A DNA stretch of 64,000 nt, taken from NCBI RefSeq assembly GCF_900113665.1, contig NZ_FOQD01000011.1:1-64000 (forward strand), given 5' to 3'. Source of the DNA: Planctomicrobium piriforme. Its GTDB lineage: Bacteria > Planctomycetota > Planctomycetia > Planctomycetales > Planctomycetaceae. The notes under the pieces were generated by a model, which searched no databases, was not told the origin of the DNA, and saw only the letters and a list, made by a program, of their open reading frames with translations. The first letter of the stretch is position 1. Every line of letters begins with the position of its first letter. Positions 27,025-35,439 of this stretch are shown here, piece by piece. Both the position numbers and the translations under genes were made by a program.

Positions 27025-27300
27025 ATGAAACTGATAACTGTGACTCGCAAGATGCTGGCAGTGGCGACGGTTCTCGCTGTCATGACGGTGGCTGTGGAAG
27101 CCCAGGCCGGGTTCTACGGCAGTTGGTGGGGCGGCGGCTCGTCTGGTGGATCATCCGGCGGCTCAAGCGGCGGATCTTCCGGCGGCGTTCCGGAAATCGA
27201 TGCCGGGTCAGCAGCGGGCGCGATGACGCTGCTCGTCGGCGGGGTGCTGTTCCTCCGCGATCGTTACGGCCTGCGTCGCAAGGAAAAAGAGAACGAATAG
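27025..27300 (+). CDS. VPEID-CTERM surface protein, 91 aa precursor
   Basis: After a signal peptide (ending VEAQA, near residue 28) comes GFYGSWWGGG, four SSGG repeats and VPEID (55-59). A hydrophobic stretch AGAMTLLVGGVLFLRDR and a basic end RRKEKENE follow. This is the architecture of exosortase substrates of the VPEID-CTERM class. Sorting would cut near VPEID, leaving a tiny, very Gly/Ser-rich mature peptide of about 30 residues. The gene starts at ATG 27025 after AGAGGA. The adjacent gene is its dedicated exosortase E. Confidence 0.85.
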   Translation: MKLITVTRKMLAVATVLAVMTVAVEAQAGFYGSWWGGGSSGGSSGGSSGGSSGGVPEIDAGSAAGAMTLLVGGVLFLRDRYGLRRKEKENE

Positions 27301-27383
27301 TCGTTCTCTGATCTCGGCATGCAGCCGATTCATGACCCAGACTCTGAAATCGGGCTGAGATTCCTCTTCGCGACAAGCACACG

Positions 27384-29105
27384 ATGTCCACGCACACACC
27401 GGAACTGACACTGGAGTCCGCCGCATGCGGCTCCAGCTCTGTTCCGGCGGGGGCAAATTCGGCTGTTTCGAATTGGACATTCGCCCTGCGGGCAGGCTGC
27501 TTGTCTGCCGTGCTGCTCGTTGAATTGCTCTGTCTGACCGTGCGGTTCGATTCGAAGACGCTCGCGAGTTCTGCGGATGGCTTCCTGTCGATCATGCAGT
27601 TCGCTCCCCGGTTGCCGCAGGTGCTGATCGCCATGCTGGCGGCGCTGTGCCTGACCGGACGTGTGCGTCTGCAGCACCATTATCGCACCTTTGCCAACAG
27701 CGATCTGCAGGATCATGCCTGGCAATGGTGGGGTCTGGCTCAACTGGCGATCTTCGCCGGATTCTGGCTGGCGACATCGCTGCTATATGAAAGCCAGGCA
27801 CTTCCGACATCGGCCCAGTTGCCTGTAACCGCTCTGTGGCTGACGCTCGGAGCAGGCACCGTTCTCACCTGGCTGCGGAGCATTGCTCCCTGGCAGTGCT
27901 GGGGACAGTTTCTGCTGGCTGAAAAACGGGCTCTGGTGATTGGCGCTGTCGTGGGCTGTGCGAGTCTCGGACTCGGCAGCATGGCTCAGGGATTGTGGGA
28001 ACCAATGGCGGCCGGGACGTTATGGAACGTCACGCTGTTGCTTCGCTGCCTGTATCCTGAAGTCATCGTTGACGCCTCGCAGAGGATTGTCGGCACGCCT
28101 GCGTTTCGCGTCGAGATCGCGCCGCAGTGTTCCGGGTACGAAGGGATCGGGCTCGTCGTCGCATTTCTGGCGGCGTTCTGCCTGCTGTTTCGTAGCCGGT
28201 TGCGATACCCCCATGCCTGGCTGCTCTGGCCGATTGGGATCCTGGCTGCCTGGGTGGGAAACTCCGTACGCATTGCCGCTCTGATTGCGATTGGCAGTTC
28301 GATCTCGCCGGCGGTGGCGATGGGGGGCTTCCACTCACAGGCCGGCTGGATCTTTTTTAACGGCGTCGCGCTGACATTGGCAGCCGTCGCGATGCGGGTG
28401 CCGTTCTTTTCGAATCAGGCCGTGCCGTTCGCGCGGTCGGCGGTTGCAACGAGATCACCTGTCGCGGCCTACCTGGGACCATTCCTGGTCCTGATGGCCG
28501 CCAACGTCCTCACCGCGGCATTCACCACTGCCTTCGACTGGAGCTATCCGGCCAAGGTGGTTGTGACGGCTCTCGCCATCGGCGCTTTGGCCCCGCGATT
28601 TGTGGCGGTTCGCCCGTCACTGAGGACAACTCCCATCTCGGTGTTGGTCCACTATCGTGACGCGATCACCTGCGGCGTATTGGTCTTCATCGTCTGGATG
28701 CTCACTGCCCCAGTTCCAGCCGGCTCGTCAGAGATGCCAAACGCATTGACCGGTTCGCTCACCGCTGTTTCGGTGACCTGGGTTCTGTTCCGCATCGTCG
28801 GTTCGGTCATCACCGTTCCGATCGTCGAGGAACTCGCCTTCCGCGGTTATCTGATGCGGCGCATGGCCTCCGAACGCTTCGAGCAACTCGCCTATCGCAG
28901 CGTCCCGGTCTGGAGCATAATGTTTTCCTCGCTCTTGTTTGGGCTGATGCACCAGCGCTGGATCGCCGGTGCGATGGCAGGCGTGGCCTACGCCTACGCC
29001 GCCCGTCGCCGCAATTCGCTTTACGATGCGATCATCGCCCACGCCGTGACCAACGGCCTGATCGCCGCCACGGTCCTGCTCGGCGACGCCTGGTGGCTGT
29101 GGTAG
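27384..29105 (+). CDS. xrtE: exosortase E / CPBP protease fusion, VPEID-CTERM system
   Basis: This is a 573-aa polytopic membrane protein. Residues 1-330 form the exosortase part: catalytic Cys249 (APQCSGYEG), Arg296 (NSVRIAAL) and His317 (GGFHSQAGW), the usual Cys-Arg-His set. Residues 370-573 form a CPBP/CAAX-type protease: E482-E483-x3-R487 (VEELAFRGY), His523 (LFGLMHQRW) and His553-x3-N557 (IAHAVTNG). The fusion is diagnostic of the exosortase E/protease, VPEID-CTERM family. The protein should cut the VPEID substrate and attach the mature part to the envelope. The two genes are adjacent on the same strand. Confidence 0.9.
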   Translation: MSTHTPELTLESAACGSSSVPAGANSAVSNWTFALRAGCLSAVLLVELLCLTVRFDSKTLASSADGFLSIMQFAPRLPQVLIAMLAALCLTGRVRLQHHYRTFANSDLQDHAWQWWGLAQLAIFAGFWLATSLLYESQALPTSAQLPVTALWLTLGAGTVLTWLRSIAPWQCWGQFLLAEKRALVIGAVVGCASLGLGSMAQGLWEPMAAGTLWNVTLLLRCLYPEVIVDASQRIVGTPAFRVEIAPQCSGYEGIGLVVAFLAAFCLLFRSRLRYPHAWLLWPIGILAAWVGNSVRIAALIAIGSSISPAVAMGGFHSQAGWIFFNGVALTLAAVAMRVPFFSNQAVPFARSAVATRSPVAAYLGPFLVLMAANVLTAAFTTAFDWSYPAKVVVTALAIGALAPRFVAVRPSLRTTPISVLVHYRDAITCGVLVFIVWMLTAPVPAGSSEMPNALTGSLTAVSVTWVLFRIVGSVITVPIVEELAFRGYLMRRMASERFEQLAYRSVPVWSIMFSSLLFGLMHQRWIAGAMAGVAYAYAARRRNSLYDAIIAHAVTNGLIAATVLLGDAWWLW

Positions 29106-29112
29106 GAAAGTC

Positions 29113-29646
29113 TTACGCGTTGCTCGCCGTTGTCTGGCAGTCGCCGCAGACGTCGTAGCGGACCGGCAGGTTGGCCCCGGCCATGGCCGGGTACAGCACC
29201 TGATCGAGTTCTCGCCAGCGGCCGTCGCGATTCAAGCGGTTGCAGACGCTGCAGCGTCGCAGCACGAATGCCTTGGGGTGATAGAGGAAGTTGACGACGG
29301 GCGCGACGGGTTCAGACTTGATGATGCGATGCGACACGATCAACAAGCCGTCGCTCCCAGGCTCGATGCGCATCTCCATGAAGCGCTTCATGCTCGGTGA
29401 ATCACAGCGGTACTGCCGGACCACTCCCTTCTTCAGCAGTCGTGTGTGCTGAAACATCGTGTCGACATACATCCGCGACGAATCTCCGACAATGAAATCG
29501 AACAGCTTCCTGCCGAGGACGCTTTTCGCGATCAGTCCGCCGTTTTCATTGGCGAACTGATCCCATTGGGAATTCACGTTGACGATCAGATCCTGTCGGT
29601 CGACTTGGTAAATGACGTCGAAGGGCGCTTCATTCGGCGTGGGCAT
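29113..29646 (-). CDS. PAS-domain protein with C-terminal Cys-rich tail
   Basis: The 177-aa product starts at MPTPNEAPFDVIYQVDRQD, with AAGGA upstream; a start at 29718 is possible but would overlap the EF-G gene. Residues 10-110 form a PAS-like sensor fold (VNVNSQWDQFANENGG, GRKLFDFIVGDSSR). The C-terminal part carries C-x2-C (RRCSVCNR) and C-x2-C (DVCGDCQ), a probable zinc-ribbon. There is no kinase or DNA-binding domain. It follows the EF-G paralogue by 49 nt and is probably co-transcribed. It ends 7 nt from the convergent exosortase gene. Confidence 0.7.
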   Translation of the reverse strand: MPTPNEAPFDVIYQVDRQDLIVNVNSQWDQFANENGGLIAKSVLGRKLFDFIVGDSSRMYVDTMFQHTRLLKKGVVRQYRCDSPSMKRFMEMRIEPGSDGLLIVSHRIIKSEPVAPVVNFLYHPKAFVLRRCSVCNRLNRDGRWRELDQVLYPAMAGANLPVRYDVCGDCQTTASNA

Positions 29647-29695
29647 CTCGTCCTTCAATCCGGTACTCGGGGGCCGGGACGAGAGTCTGTTCCCG

Positions 29696-31822
29696 TCACC
29701 CGCCGTGGCCGTTTCCATTCTGGCTGTTGCCCTTATTGTAGGTGGCGATGATCTTCAGTTGCTCATTGGCCGGAACTGTTTCGTAATTTGAAAATTCCAT
29801 CGTAAACGAGCCTTGACCTCCGGTCATACTCGATAAGGAGCGGGCGTAGGTCATCACCTCGGACAGCGGAGCCCGGGCGAGGATCATCGTATACCCTCCC
29901 GCAATTTCTTCCATCCCTTCCATGTGGCCGCGACGGGTATTGAGATCCCCGGTGATGTCGCCGATCCGGGCGGTCGGCACGGTGATTTCCAGTTTCACAA
30001 TCGGTTCCAGCAGGCTGGGCTTTGCCAGAGGGAAGATTTCTTTCAGGCACATGCTGGCGGCCGTTTTGAAGGCGGCTTCGTTGCTGTCGACCGGGTGATC
30101 TTTACCAAAGAAGAGCTCGACCACCACGTTCTGCACCTGGCATCCGGCAACGATGCCGTGCGTCATCCGTTCGCGAACACCCTTCTCGACCGCCGGAATG
30201 AACTGGTTCGGCACGGAGCCGCCGGTGATTCGGTCGATGTAACAGGCATTGAGCGTCGGGTCGTAATGGAAGGTCCGCAGGTTGGGGAACCGCTCTTTCA
30301 CGAAGTACTCATCGGGATTGATCCCCACCGGGCAGGACGACACCCGCATGTGAACTTCTGCGAACTGCCCGGAGCCGCCTGACTGTTTCTTGTGACGGTA
30401 ACTCCCTTCCGCGGTCCCGAGTACCGTTTCCCGATAGGGAATCCGGGGAAGGTGCGTCACGATGTCGACTTTTTCGCGGTTGTGCAGCCGGTTCTGAATC
30501 AACTGCAGATGCAGCTCGCTCATCCCCTCGATCACCATTTCATGCGTCTGCTCTTCGCGATGGACGCGGAACGTCGGGTCTTCTTCTTCGATCTTGTGCA
30601 GTGCGGTTGAGATCTTCGCCTGATCGGCCTGACTCTTCGGCTCGACGGCCAAGCCAATCATCGGTCGCGGAAAGGCCATCGGCGGCATCGTGATCGCGTC
30701 GGAACCGTCGGAGATGACGTCGCCGGTGTGCAGCTCGTCGACCTTGGTCACCGCGACCAGATTGCCGGCGATCGCTTCTTCGACACTCTCATGCTGATTC
30801 CCCTGCACGTCGGCGAGATGGTGAATCCGCACGGACTTGTTCGTTCCGACCAGATGCACGCTCGATTCTTTTTTCAACGTGCCTGAGTACACCCGGAGAT
30901 AACTGATCTTCGAGAGGAAGGGGTCCATTCTGGTTTTGATGACCTGCGCCACCAGCGGGCCGAGCGGATCGGACTCGAATTCGATGTCCTTGCCATTCTT
31001 CAGCACATGCCGTTTCAATTGGGCGGGGGAAGGAGCGTATTTCGCTAACGCGTTCATGAGTTCGGCGACCCCGATGTCCGCTTTCACAGCCGTGCAGAAG
31101 ACTGGGATCAATGTCCCTTTGACGATCGCCTTGCCGATGGCGGCGTCCAGTTCCGACGCAGTGAATTCTTCTCCTTCCAGATAGCGGATCATGAGGTCTT
31201 CATCGGCTTCGACCGCCGCGTCGAGCAATTGTTGATGGGCCACTCGGGGGTCCATGGCGGCGTCGGCTGGCAGTTCCTCGGGGAGATGCACTGTCTCCAG
31301 AACGCCGTGAATCTGTGCCCCGGTCCCCAGTGGAATCGTCATCAGCGCGCACGCCGCGCCGAACTGCTCGCGGAGATCCTGCATGAGTTCGGGGAGATGG
31401 ACGTTCTCGGCGTCGCATTTGTTCAGCACCACGCAACGGGCCAGCCCCTGGTGCCCGGCATGTTGAAACGATTTGCGGGTATTGACTTCAATTCCGTGCG
31501 GCGCGTTGACGGTGATGAGCACGGTTTCAGCAGCGCGATAGGCGCCAATGACCTGGCCGACAAAGTCCGGCATGCCGGGGGCATCGATGACATTCAGTCG
31601 CGCGCCTTGATGTTCGAAGTGGCAGACATGGGAGGTAATGGAATGGTGCCGTTGTTTCTCGTCGTCATCGATATCGAGCAGGCTGGTGCCTTCGTCAGGC
31701 GAACCGGCACGACGACCAATCCCGGCCTTGAACAGCATCAGATCGGCCAGCGATGTCTTGCCGGTGGCACCGTGACCGACCAGTACAATGTTGCGAAGTT
31801 CCTCCACGGGATGCTTGGTCAT
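29696..31822 (-). CDS. elongation factor G-like GTPase (paralogue)
   Basis: The 708-aa protein has G1 GHGATGKTS, G3 region DAPGMPDFVG (replacing DTPGHVDF), G4 NKCD, and EF-G domains II-V, including FPLAKPSLLEPIVKLEITVP and the final GGQGSFTMEFSNYE. Substitutions such as DAPGMPD for DTPGHVD place it with EF-G-like paralogues rather than the translocase EF-G. AGGAGA precedes ATG at five bases. Paralogues of this type may act in ribosome recycling or on stalled ribosomes; the exact role is unknown. It is first in a unit with the PAS protein. Confidence 0.8.
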   Translation of the reverse strand: MTKHPVEELRNIVLVGHGATGKTSLADLMLFKAGIGRRAGSPDEGTSLLDIDDDEKQRHHSITSHVCHFEHQGARLNVIDAPGMPDFVGQVIGAYRAAETVLITVNAPHGIEVNTRKSFQHAGHQGLARCVVLNKCDAENVHLPELMQDLREQFGAACALMTIPLGTGAQIHGVLETVHLPEELPADAAMDPRVAHQQLLDAAVEADEDLMIRYLEGEEFTASELDAAIGKAIVKGTLIPVFCTAVKADIGVAELMNALAKYAPSPAQLKRHVLKNGKDIEFESDPLGPLVAQVIKTRMDPFLSKISYLRVYSGTLKKESSVHLVGTNKSVRIHHLADVQGNQHESVEEAIAGNLVAVTKVDELHTGDVISDGSDAITMPPMAFPRPMIGLAVEPKSQADQAKISTALHKIEEEDPTFRVHREEQTHEMVIEGMSELHLQLIQNRLHNREKVDIVTHLPRIPYRETVLGTAEGSYRHKKQSGGSGQFAEVHMRVSSCPVGINPDEYFVKERFPNLRTFHYDPTLNACYIDRITGGSVPNQFIPAVEKGVRERMTHGIVAGCQVQNVVVELFFGKDHPVDSNEAAFKTAASMCLKEIFPLAKPSLLEPIVKLEITVPTARIGDITGDLNTRRGHMEGMEEIAGGYTMILARAPLSEVMTYARSLSSMTGGQGSFTMEFSNYETVPANEQLKIIATYNKGNSQNGNGHGG

Positions 31823-32860
31823 GACTTTCTCCTGAAAAGAGGGTGAAGCGTGTTCCGTGCACCCCGGCGGCGCGAGGAACGGTGGAACATGTGAAGTTCA
31901 GAAACAGCGGCAAAGCAATTTGCCGGGGAAGCACACCGAAGAGCGGCTGGCTTTCGGCCGGGGTCATGCGGCAGCGTCAGCAGCAACCGGGGGGCAAGCA
32001 ACCCGGCCATCGGTCCAGATGCGTCGGCCAGAAGGCACATGACATCGGTCCCCGAAAACGCCAGCAAACTGTCGATCAGAATCGACTGATGCGTTCATCG
32101 ACTCTCGCACATTTCCGACCCGGATTCCAGTCACCATTCGAGAAGTGATGGATTTTGTACCGAGACTTCCGGACTCGATCACAGCGTCAAGAGGTTCGAA
32201 GCGTGTCCACTGCTCGCAGCAGGCCGCTTATTAAGGTCTGCTCAAGCAACAGGCATTTCTGCGCAGAAGGCATGCAAACCATTTCCAAAACTGTATCCGA
32301 TTCTGCAAACGGCAAGTCACGACCTCAACACAGATTTGGAAGCGTGAAAATTGAGTCGGGATTTCAGATTATTTTTTCGAGCCATTTTGCTCTGTAGAGT
32401 GGATGAGCAACCTCTCTGTAAATGTCATGACATGAGAGCTTTAAGAAATAATCCATTGATCGCAGCAACTCGAATTGTACATCTTGTTAAGCCGGCCGTG
32501 ACCCGTCGTGGAATACCGTTTGCAAAAGGTTCAAGACAGTGACTCGTGGTGCCTGCTCAATGCCTTCGGCGAACCAATGACTGAATCCATTCTGAATGGG
32601 ACTTCTTCCCAACTCAATCTGATGGTGGCCGCCTTGACAAGCTGGCTCGCCCGCCCGTTCGGCCGGTAATTCCGCCGCATCCATGCGGTGCAGGCAGTCA
32701 TGAGGACTGCTGGCTCACCCTCTTCTTTCCGGGCTGGTGCTTCCCGGGGCCAACAATCCACTTTGTTTTTCAGCAAGTCTCCTGCGGACGAGGCAATTCG
32801 CTTTCGAATTGCCGAGCGCTTGGAGTACTCGCGGTCTTGTTTCTTTGGGGCGGCAGATCG
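31823..32860. other. 1-kb region with no supported gene
   Basis: Both strands hold only short open frames with no domain, ribosome site or normal composition. The 3' part (32350-32480) is noticeably AT-richer. A structured RNA or decayed gene could be here, but nothing in the sequence supports one strongly. Confidence 0.4.
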
Positions 32861-33814
32861 ATGCAGAATTTATCCCGTCGAGAACTGATTGCCTGCGGCG
32901 TCGCCGGACTCGCCGGGTTGACCGGGGGAGCCCCGTTGAATGCCGCCGAAAAAACCAGCCCACTTCCAACAACATCATCCCGCGTGCGATTCGCTGTTTC
33001 CACTTATTCCTTCTGGCAGTTCCGCAACGAAGATTTCCACAGCGTCGAAAAGTGCATTGATCTGGCCGGGGAGATGGGATTCGACGGGGTCGAAATTCTG
33101 CATCGCCAGATGGAGCGTGAAGACAACGATTACCTGCAATTGCTCAAGCAACGGGCCTTTGTGAACGGCCTCGATTTGTGCGGCTTTTCGATTCACCAGG
33201 GTTTTTTGAATCCCGATCCGGCGGTTCGTAAAAGGAACGTCGACCACACCATCCACTGTATTGAACTCGCGTATGCACTCGGCATCCCGACGATGCGGGT
33301 GAATACCGGCACCTGGGGAACAAGTAAGGACTTTGACGAACTGATGGCCAATCGGGGCATCGAGCCGGTTCGCGAAGGGTTCACCGAAGACATCGGTTTC
33401 CAATGGGTCATCGACAGCCTCCGGGAATGTCTGGACACGGCCGCGAAGTGCGGGGTCACGCTGGGACTGGAGAATCACTGGGGACTCGGACGCACCTCGG
33501 CCGGCGTGCTGCGAGTGGTGAATGCCATCAAGTCTCCGTGGCTGAAGGTGACGATGGACACCGGCAATTTCCTTGAAGACCCGTACAGCCAGCTCGAAGA
33601 GCTTGCGCCGGAAACCGTGCTGGTGCAGGCCAAAACTTATTTTGGCGGAGGGCACTGGTACACCTTGGAACTCGATTACCCTCGGATCGCCCGTCTGCTG
33701 CAAGAGCAGCACTATCGGGGATATGTGTCACTGGAGTTTGAGGGCAAAGCGCCCCCGCTGGAAGGGATTCCCCAATCGCTGCAATTGCTGAAACAGGCGT
33801 TCGCAAACTCGTAA
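32861..33814 (+). CDS. sugar phosphate isomerase/epimerase-like TIM-barrel protein, Tat-exported
   Basis: The 317-aa product starts MQNLSRRELIACGVAGLAGLTGG, a twin-Arg signal with a hydrophobic stretch. The rest is an AP-endonuclease-2/xylose-isomerase-like barrel: STYSFWQF, MGFDGVEIL, IELAYALGIPTMRVNTGTW, GVTLGLENHWGL, MDTGNF, LVQAKTYFGG, GYVSLEFEGK. The Glu, His and Asp positions on the strands (for example GLENH, MDTGN, KTYF) are the usual metal-site residues. In planctomycetes this family is abundant and linked to sugar breakdown; the substrate is unknown. No operon partner is evident; a new unit starts at 33856. Confidence 0.82.
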   Translation: MQNLSRRELIACGVAGLAGLTGGAPLNAAEKTSPLPTTSSRVRFAVSTYSFWQFRNEDFHSVEKCIDLAGEMGFDGVEILHRQMEREDNDYLQLLKQRAFVNGLDLCGFSIHQGFLNPDPAVRKRNVDHTIHCIELAYALGIPTMRVNTGTWGTSKDFDELMANRGIEPVREGFTEDIGFQWVIDSLRECLDTAAKCGVTLGLENHWGLGRTSAGVLRVVNAIKSPWLKVTMDTGNFLEDPYSQLEELAPETVLVQAKTYFGGGHWYTLELDYPRIARLLQEQHYRGYVSLEFEGKAPPLEGIPQSLQLLKQAFANS

Positions 33815-33855
33815 CGATTCTTCATTCGATCGACCAATTTTCAAGGGGAAGTGGG

Positions 33856-34260
33856 ATGAACCATCTGGCAGAAGTGAACATGACCTATGCCCAGCATTGG
33901 AGCATGGCGACGAAAAACTCGGGGAAGCTTTCGATCGCATCGTGCGTGCTCTTCGTGCATGCCTGTTTGCCCTTTCTGTTCGAACGGACTGCTTCACGCA
34001 TTCTGCGGTCAGTCGAACATTCCCTGCCGAAAGCAGGCACCCGGATTCTGGTGCGATTCAACACCAAGCATCGTGAAGATCCCGAAGGCCGCAGTTGGCG
34101 TGTGCTGGAAAACGGAGTCGAAACACTAGCCCATGTCGTCTCGATCGCGATTCCCTGTGAAACGATTCGAGAAGAAGTCGCCGGCGAAGTGAAATACCAC
34201 TTCCTGTGCAATGGAAAAGTGGTCTGGGACGGTCAGAACGCCAAGGTCGTCGCCAGTTAA
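33856..34260 (+). CDS. DUF6356-like membrane segment fused to a small beta domain
   Basis: In the 134-aa protein, residues 9-55 (MTYAQHWSMATKNSGKLSIASCVLFVHACLPFLFERTASRILRSV) match the short DUF6356-type membrane protein pattern (E/Q-H...A...H-x-x-x-P-F-L-F). A C-terminal half with WRVLENGVETLAHVV and ending NAKVVAS is a small beta domain of unknown class. An internal ATG at 33880 (MTYAQ) is an alternative start. It is followed by two carboxypeptidase-like genes on the same strand. Confidence 0.6.
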   Translation: MNHLAEVNMTYAQHWSMATKNSGKLSIASCVLFVHACLPFLFERTASRILRSVEHSLPKAGTRILVRFNTKHREDPEGRSWRVLENGVETLAHVVSIAIPCETIREEVAGEVKYHFLCNGKVVWDGQNAKVVAS

Positions 34261-34291
34261 CGAGACAATGCTCAAGTGTGGAACAGCTTGC

Positions 34292-34765
34292 ATGAACTCG
34301 ACAATTTTACTCGTGAATCCCGAAATGTCGGACATGGCTCCCCTGGTGCGGTGCGCTCCCATGCAGGGCATCGGGAGCCTGTCCGGCCGGGTTTTGGTGA
34401 ACGGTCGCCCGCCGTCGCCAGGCACGGTGCGATTGTGCGTGGCCCTGGCCAATCCGTCTGATTCAACTGCCGTCAAACCCGAGGCGGTTGCCGCCGCCTC
34501 GGGTGCCGCGTGCGTGGTGGATCGCACCGGCCGGTTCCAGATTCATCCCCTGTTCACCGCAACCTACCGCGTGTTTTTCATGCTCTCGGCGGATGTGTTC
34601 GCCGTGAATGAGATCGCCGGCTATGGCAACCCTGCCAACTCGCCGTTCGATGTCATCGTGAATCCAGGCACCAATGTGCGCGAGTTTCACTTATGGATCG
34701 ATACTGCTCGAAAGCCGTTACCCGCTCGAACTTCAACCGAAAGCTCGACTGCCAAACGTGCATGA
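34292..34765 (+). CDS. carboxypeptidase-regulatory-like domain protein
   Basis: The 157-aa product starts at MNSTILLVN; a start at 34268 is possible. It contains a transthyretin-like sandwich: GSLSGRVLVNGRPPSPGTVRL, VVDRTGRFQIHPLFTATYRVFF, then SPFDVIVNPGTNVREFHLWI. No obvious lipobox or signal peptide is present. It is paralogous to the next gene (shared G-R-V/L-x-x-N-G-x-P-P-x-P-G-x-V, and SPFDVIVNPG against TPFNVTVLPG). Confidence 0.6.
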   Translation: MNSTILLVNPEMSDMAPLVRCAPMQGIGSLSGRVLVNGRPPSPGTVRLCVALANPSDSTAVKPEAVAAASGAACVVDRTGRFQIHPLFTATYRVFFMLSADVFAVNEIAGYGNPANSPFDVIVNPGTNVREFHLWIDTARKPLPARTSTESSTAKRA

Positions 34766-34832
34766 GACTGAAGTGAGTCTGACTCCACCGCGCTGGCGGA
34801 GTCGGAATGTTGAGAATGTAAGGAAGGCAAGC

Positions 34833-35285
34833 ATGCCTGCACTGGAACCGACAACTGCCGCGACCGCCAGCAACGTGCTGACCGTAAAAAATAACCCACG
34901 CCCCTCCAGTTTTCCGCGTACCCCCTGTCTGAAAGGGCGCCTGACAATCAACGGCCAGCCGCCAAAACCAGGCAGCGTGCAGATCTCCATTACCCCTGTC
35001 ACTGAACTGACCGCCGGACTGTGCGGCGAAGTGAAGATGGGAGCCATCGCCCAGGGATCGACCACCACAGATGCCGATGGCAACTACTTGTTAAAGAACC
35101 TGCTTAAGACCAGATACAAGGTCTTTGTTACCCCGCTCGATGAAAGCCTCGCGACATTGCAACAGCTTTCCTGCGGCAGCGAAGCAACCACCCCGTTCAA
35201 CGTCACCGTATTGCCCGGTTTTAACGTTTTCGATCTCCAGATCACATCAGCCCGCATTGACCAGCAGGCTCAACGGTCTGCTTAA
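34833..35285 (+). CDS. carboxypeptidase-regulatory-like domain protein (paralogue)
   Basis: The 150-aa product starts MPALEPTTAA after a strong AAGGAAGG site. The domain reads LKGRLTINGQPPKPGSVQISIT, TTDADGNYLLKNLLKTRYKVFV and TPFNVTVLPGFNVFDLQI, matching the previous gene. It lacks a signal peptide. A rho-independent terminator follows at 35316, so this gene ends the unit. Confidence 0.65.
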   Translation: MPALEPTTAATASNVLTVKNNPRPSSFPRTPCLKGRLTINGQPPKPGSVQISITPVTELTAGLCGEVKMGAIAQGSTTTDADGNYLLKNLLKTRYKVFVTPLDESLATLQQLSCGSEATTPFNVTVLPGFNVFDLQITSARIDQQAQRSA

Positions 35286-35315
35286 TCTCAGCCGCCTGTC
35301 GCGTCGACAGGCACG

Positions 35316-35358
35316 CCCTCTCGGAGATGCTCCCGCCTCCGAGAGGGAGAACCATTTT
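35316..35358 (+). terminator. rho-independent terminator
   Basis: CCCTCTCGGAG (35316-35326), a ten-base loop, CTCCGAGAGGG (35337-35347), then AGAACCATTTTTG. It separates the carboxypeptidase-like genes from the MoxR operon. Confidence 0.9.
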
Positions 35359-35439
35359 TGCCGCCAAGGGAGCAACGCGGGCCGCCGCCGTAGACTGATT
35401 CCTGGACTTCCAACTGACCCCATCGGAACTTTCCGCCAA

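Noticed and set aside
27120..27190. SSGG-coding repeats considered as a noncoding DNA repeat
   Set aside because: The repeats stay in frame with varied codons within a gene that has a signal peptide and a VPEID sorting end.
31819..32067. Minus-strand frame of 82 codons ending in ATGA with the EF-G start
   Set aside because: The junction looks like coupling, but the peptide is low in normal codons, has no ribosome site and no domain. The EF-G gene has its own AGGAGA site.
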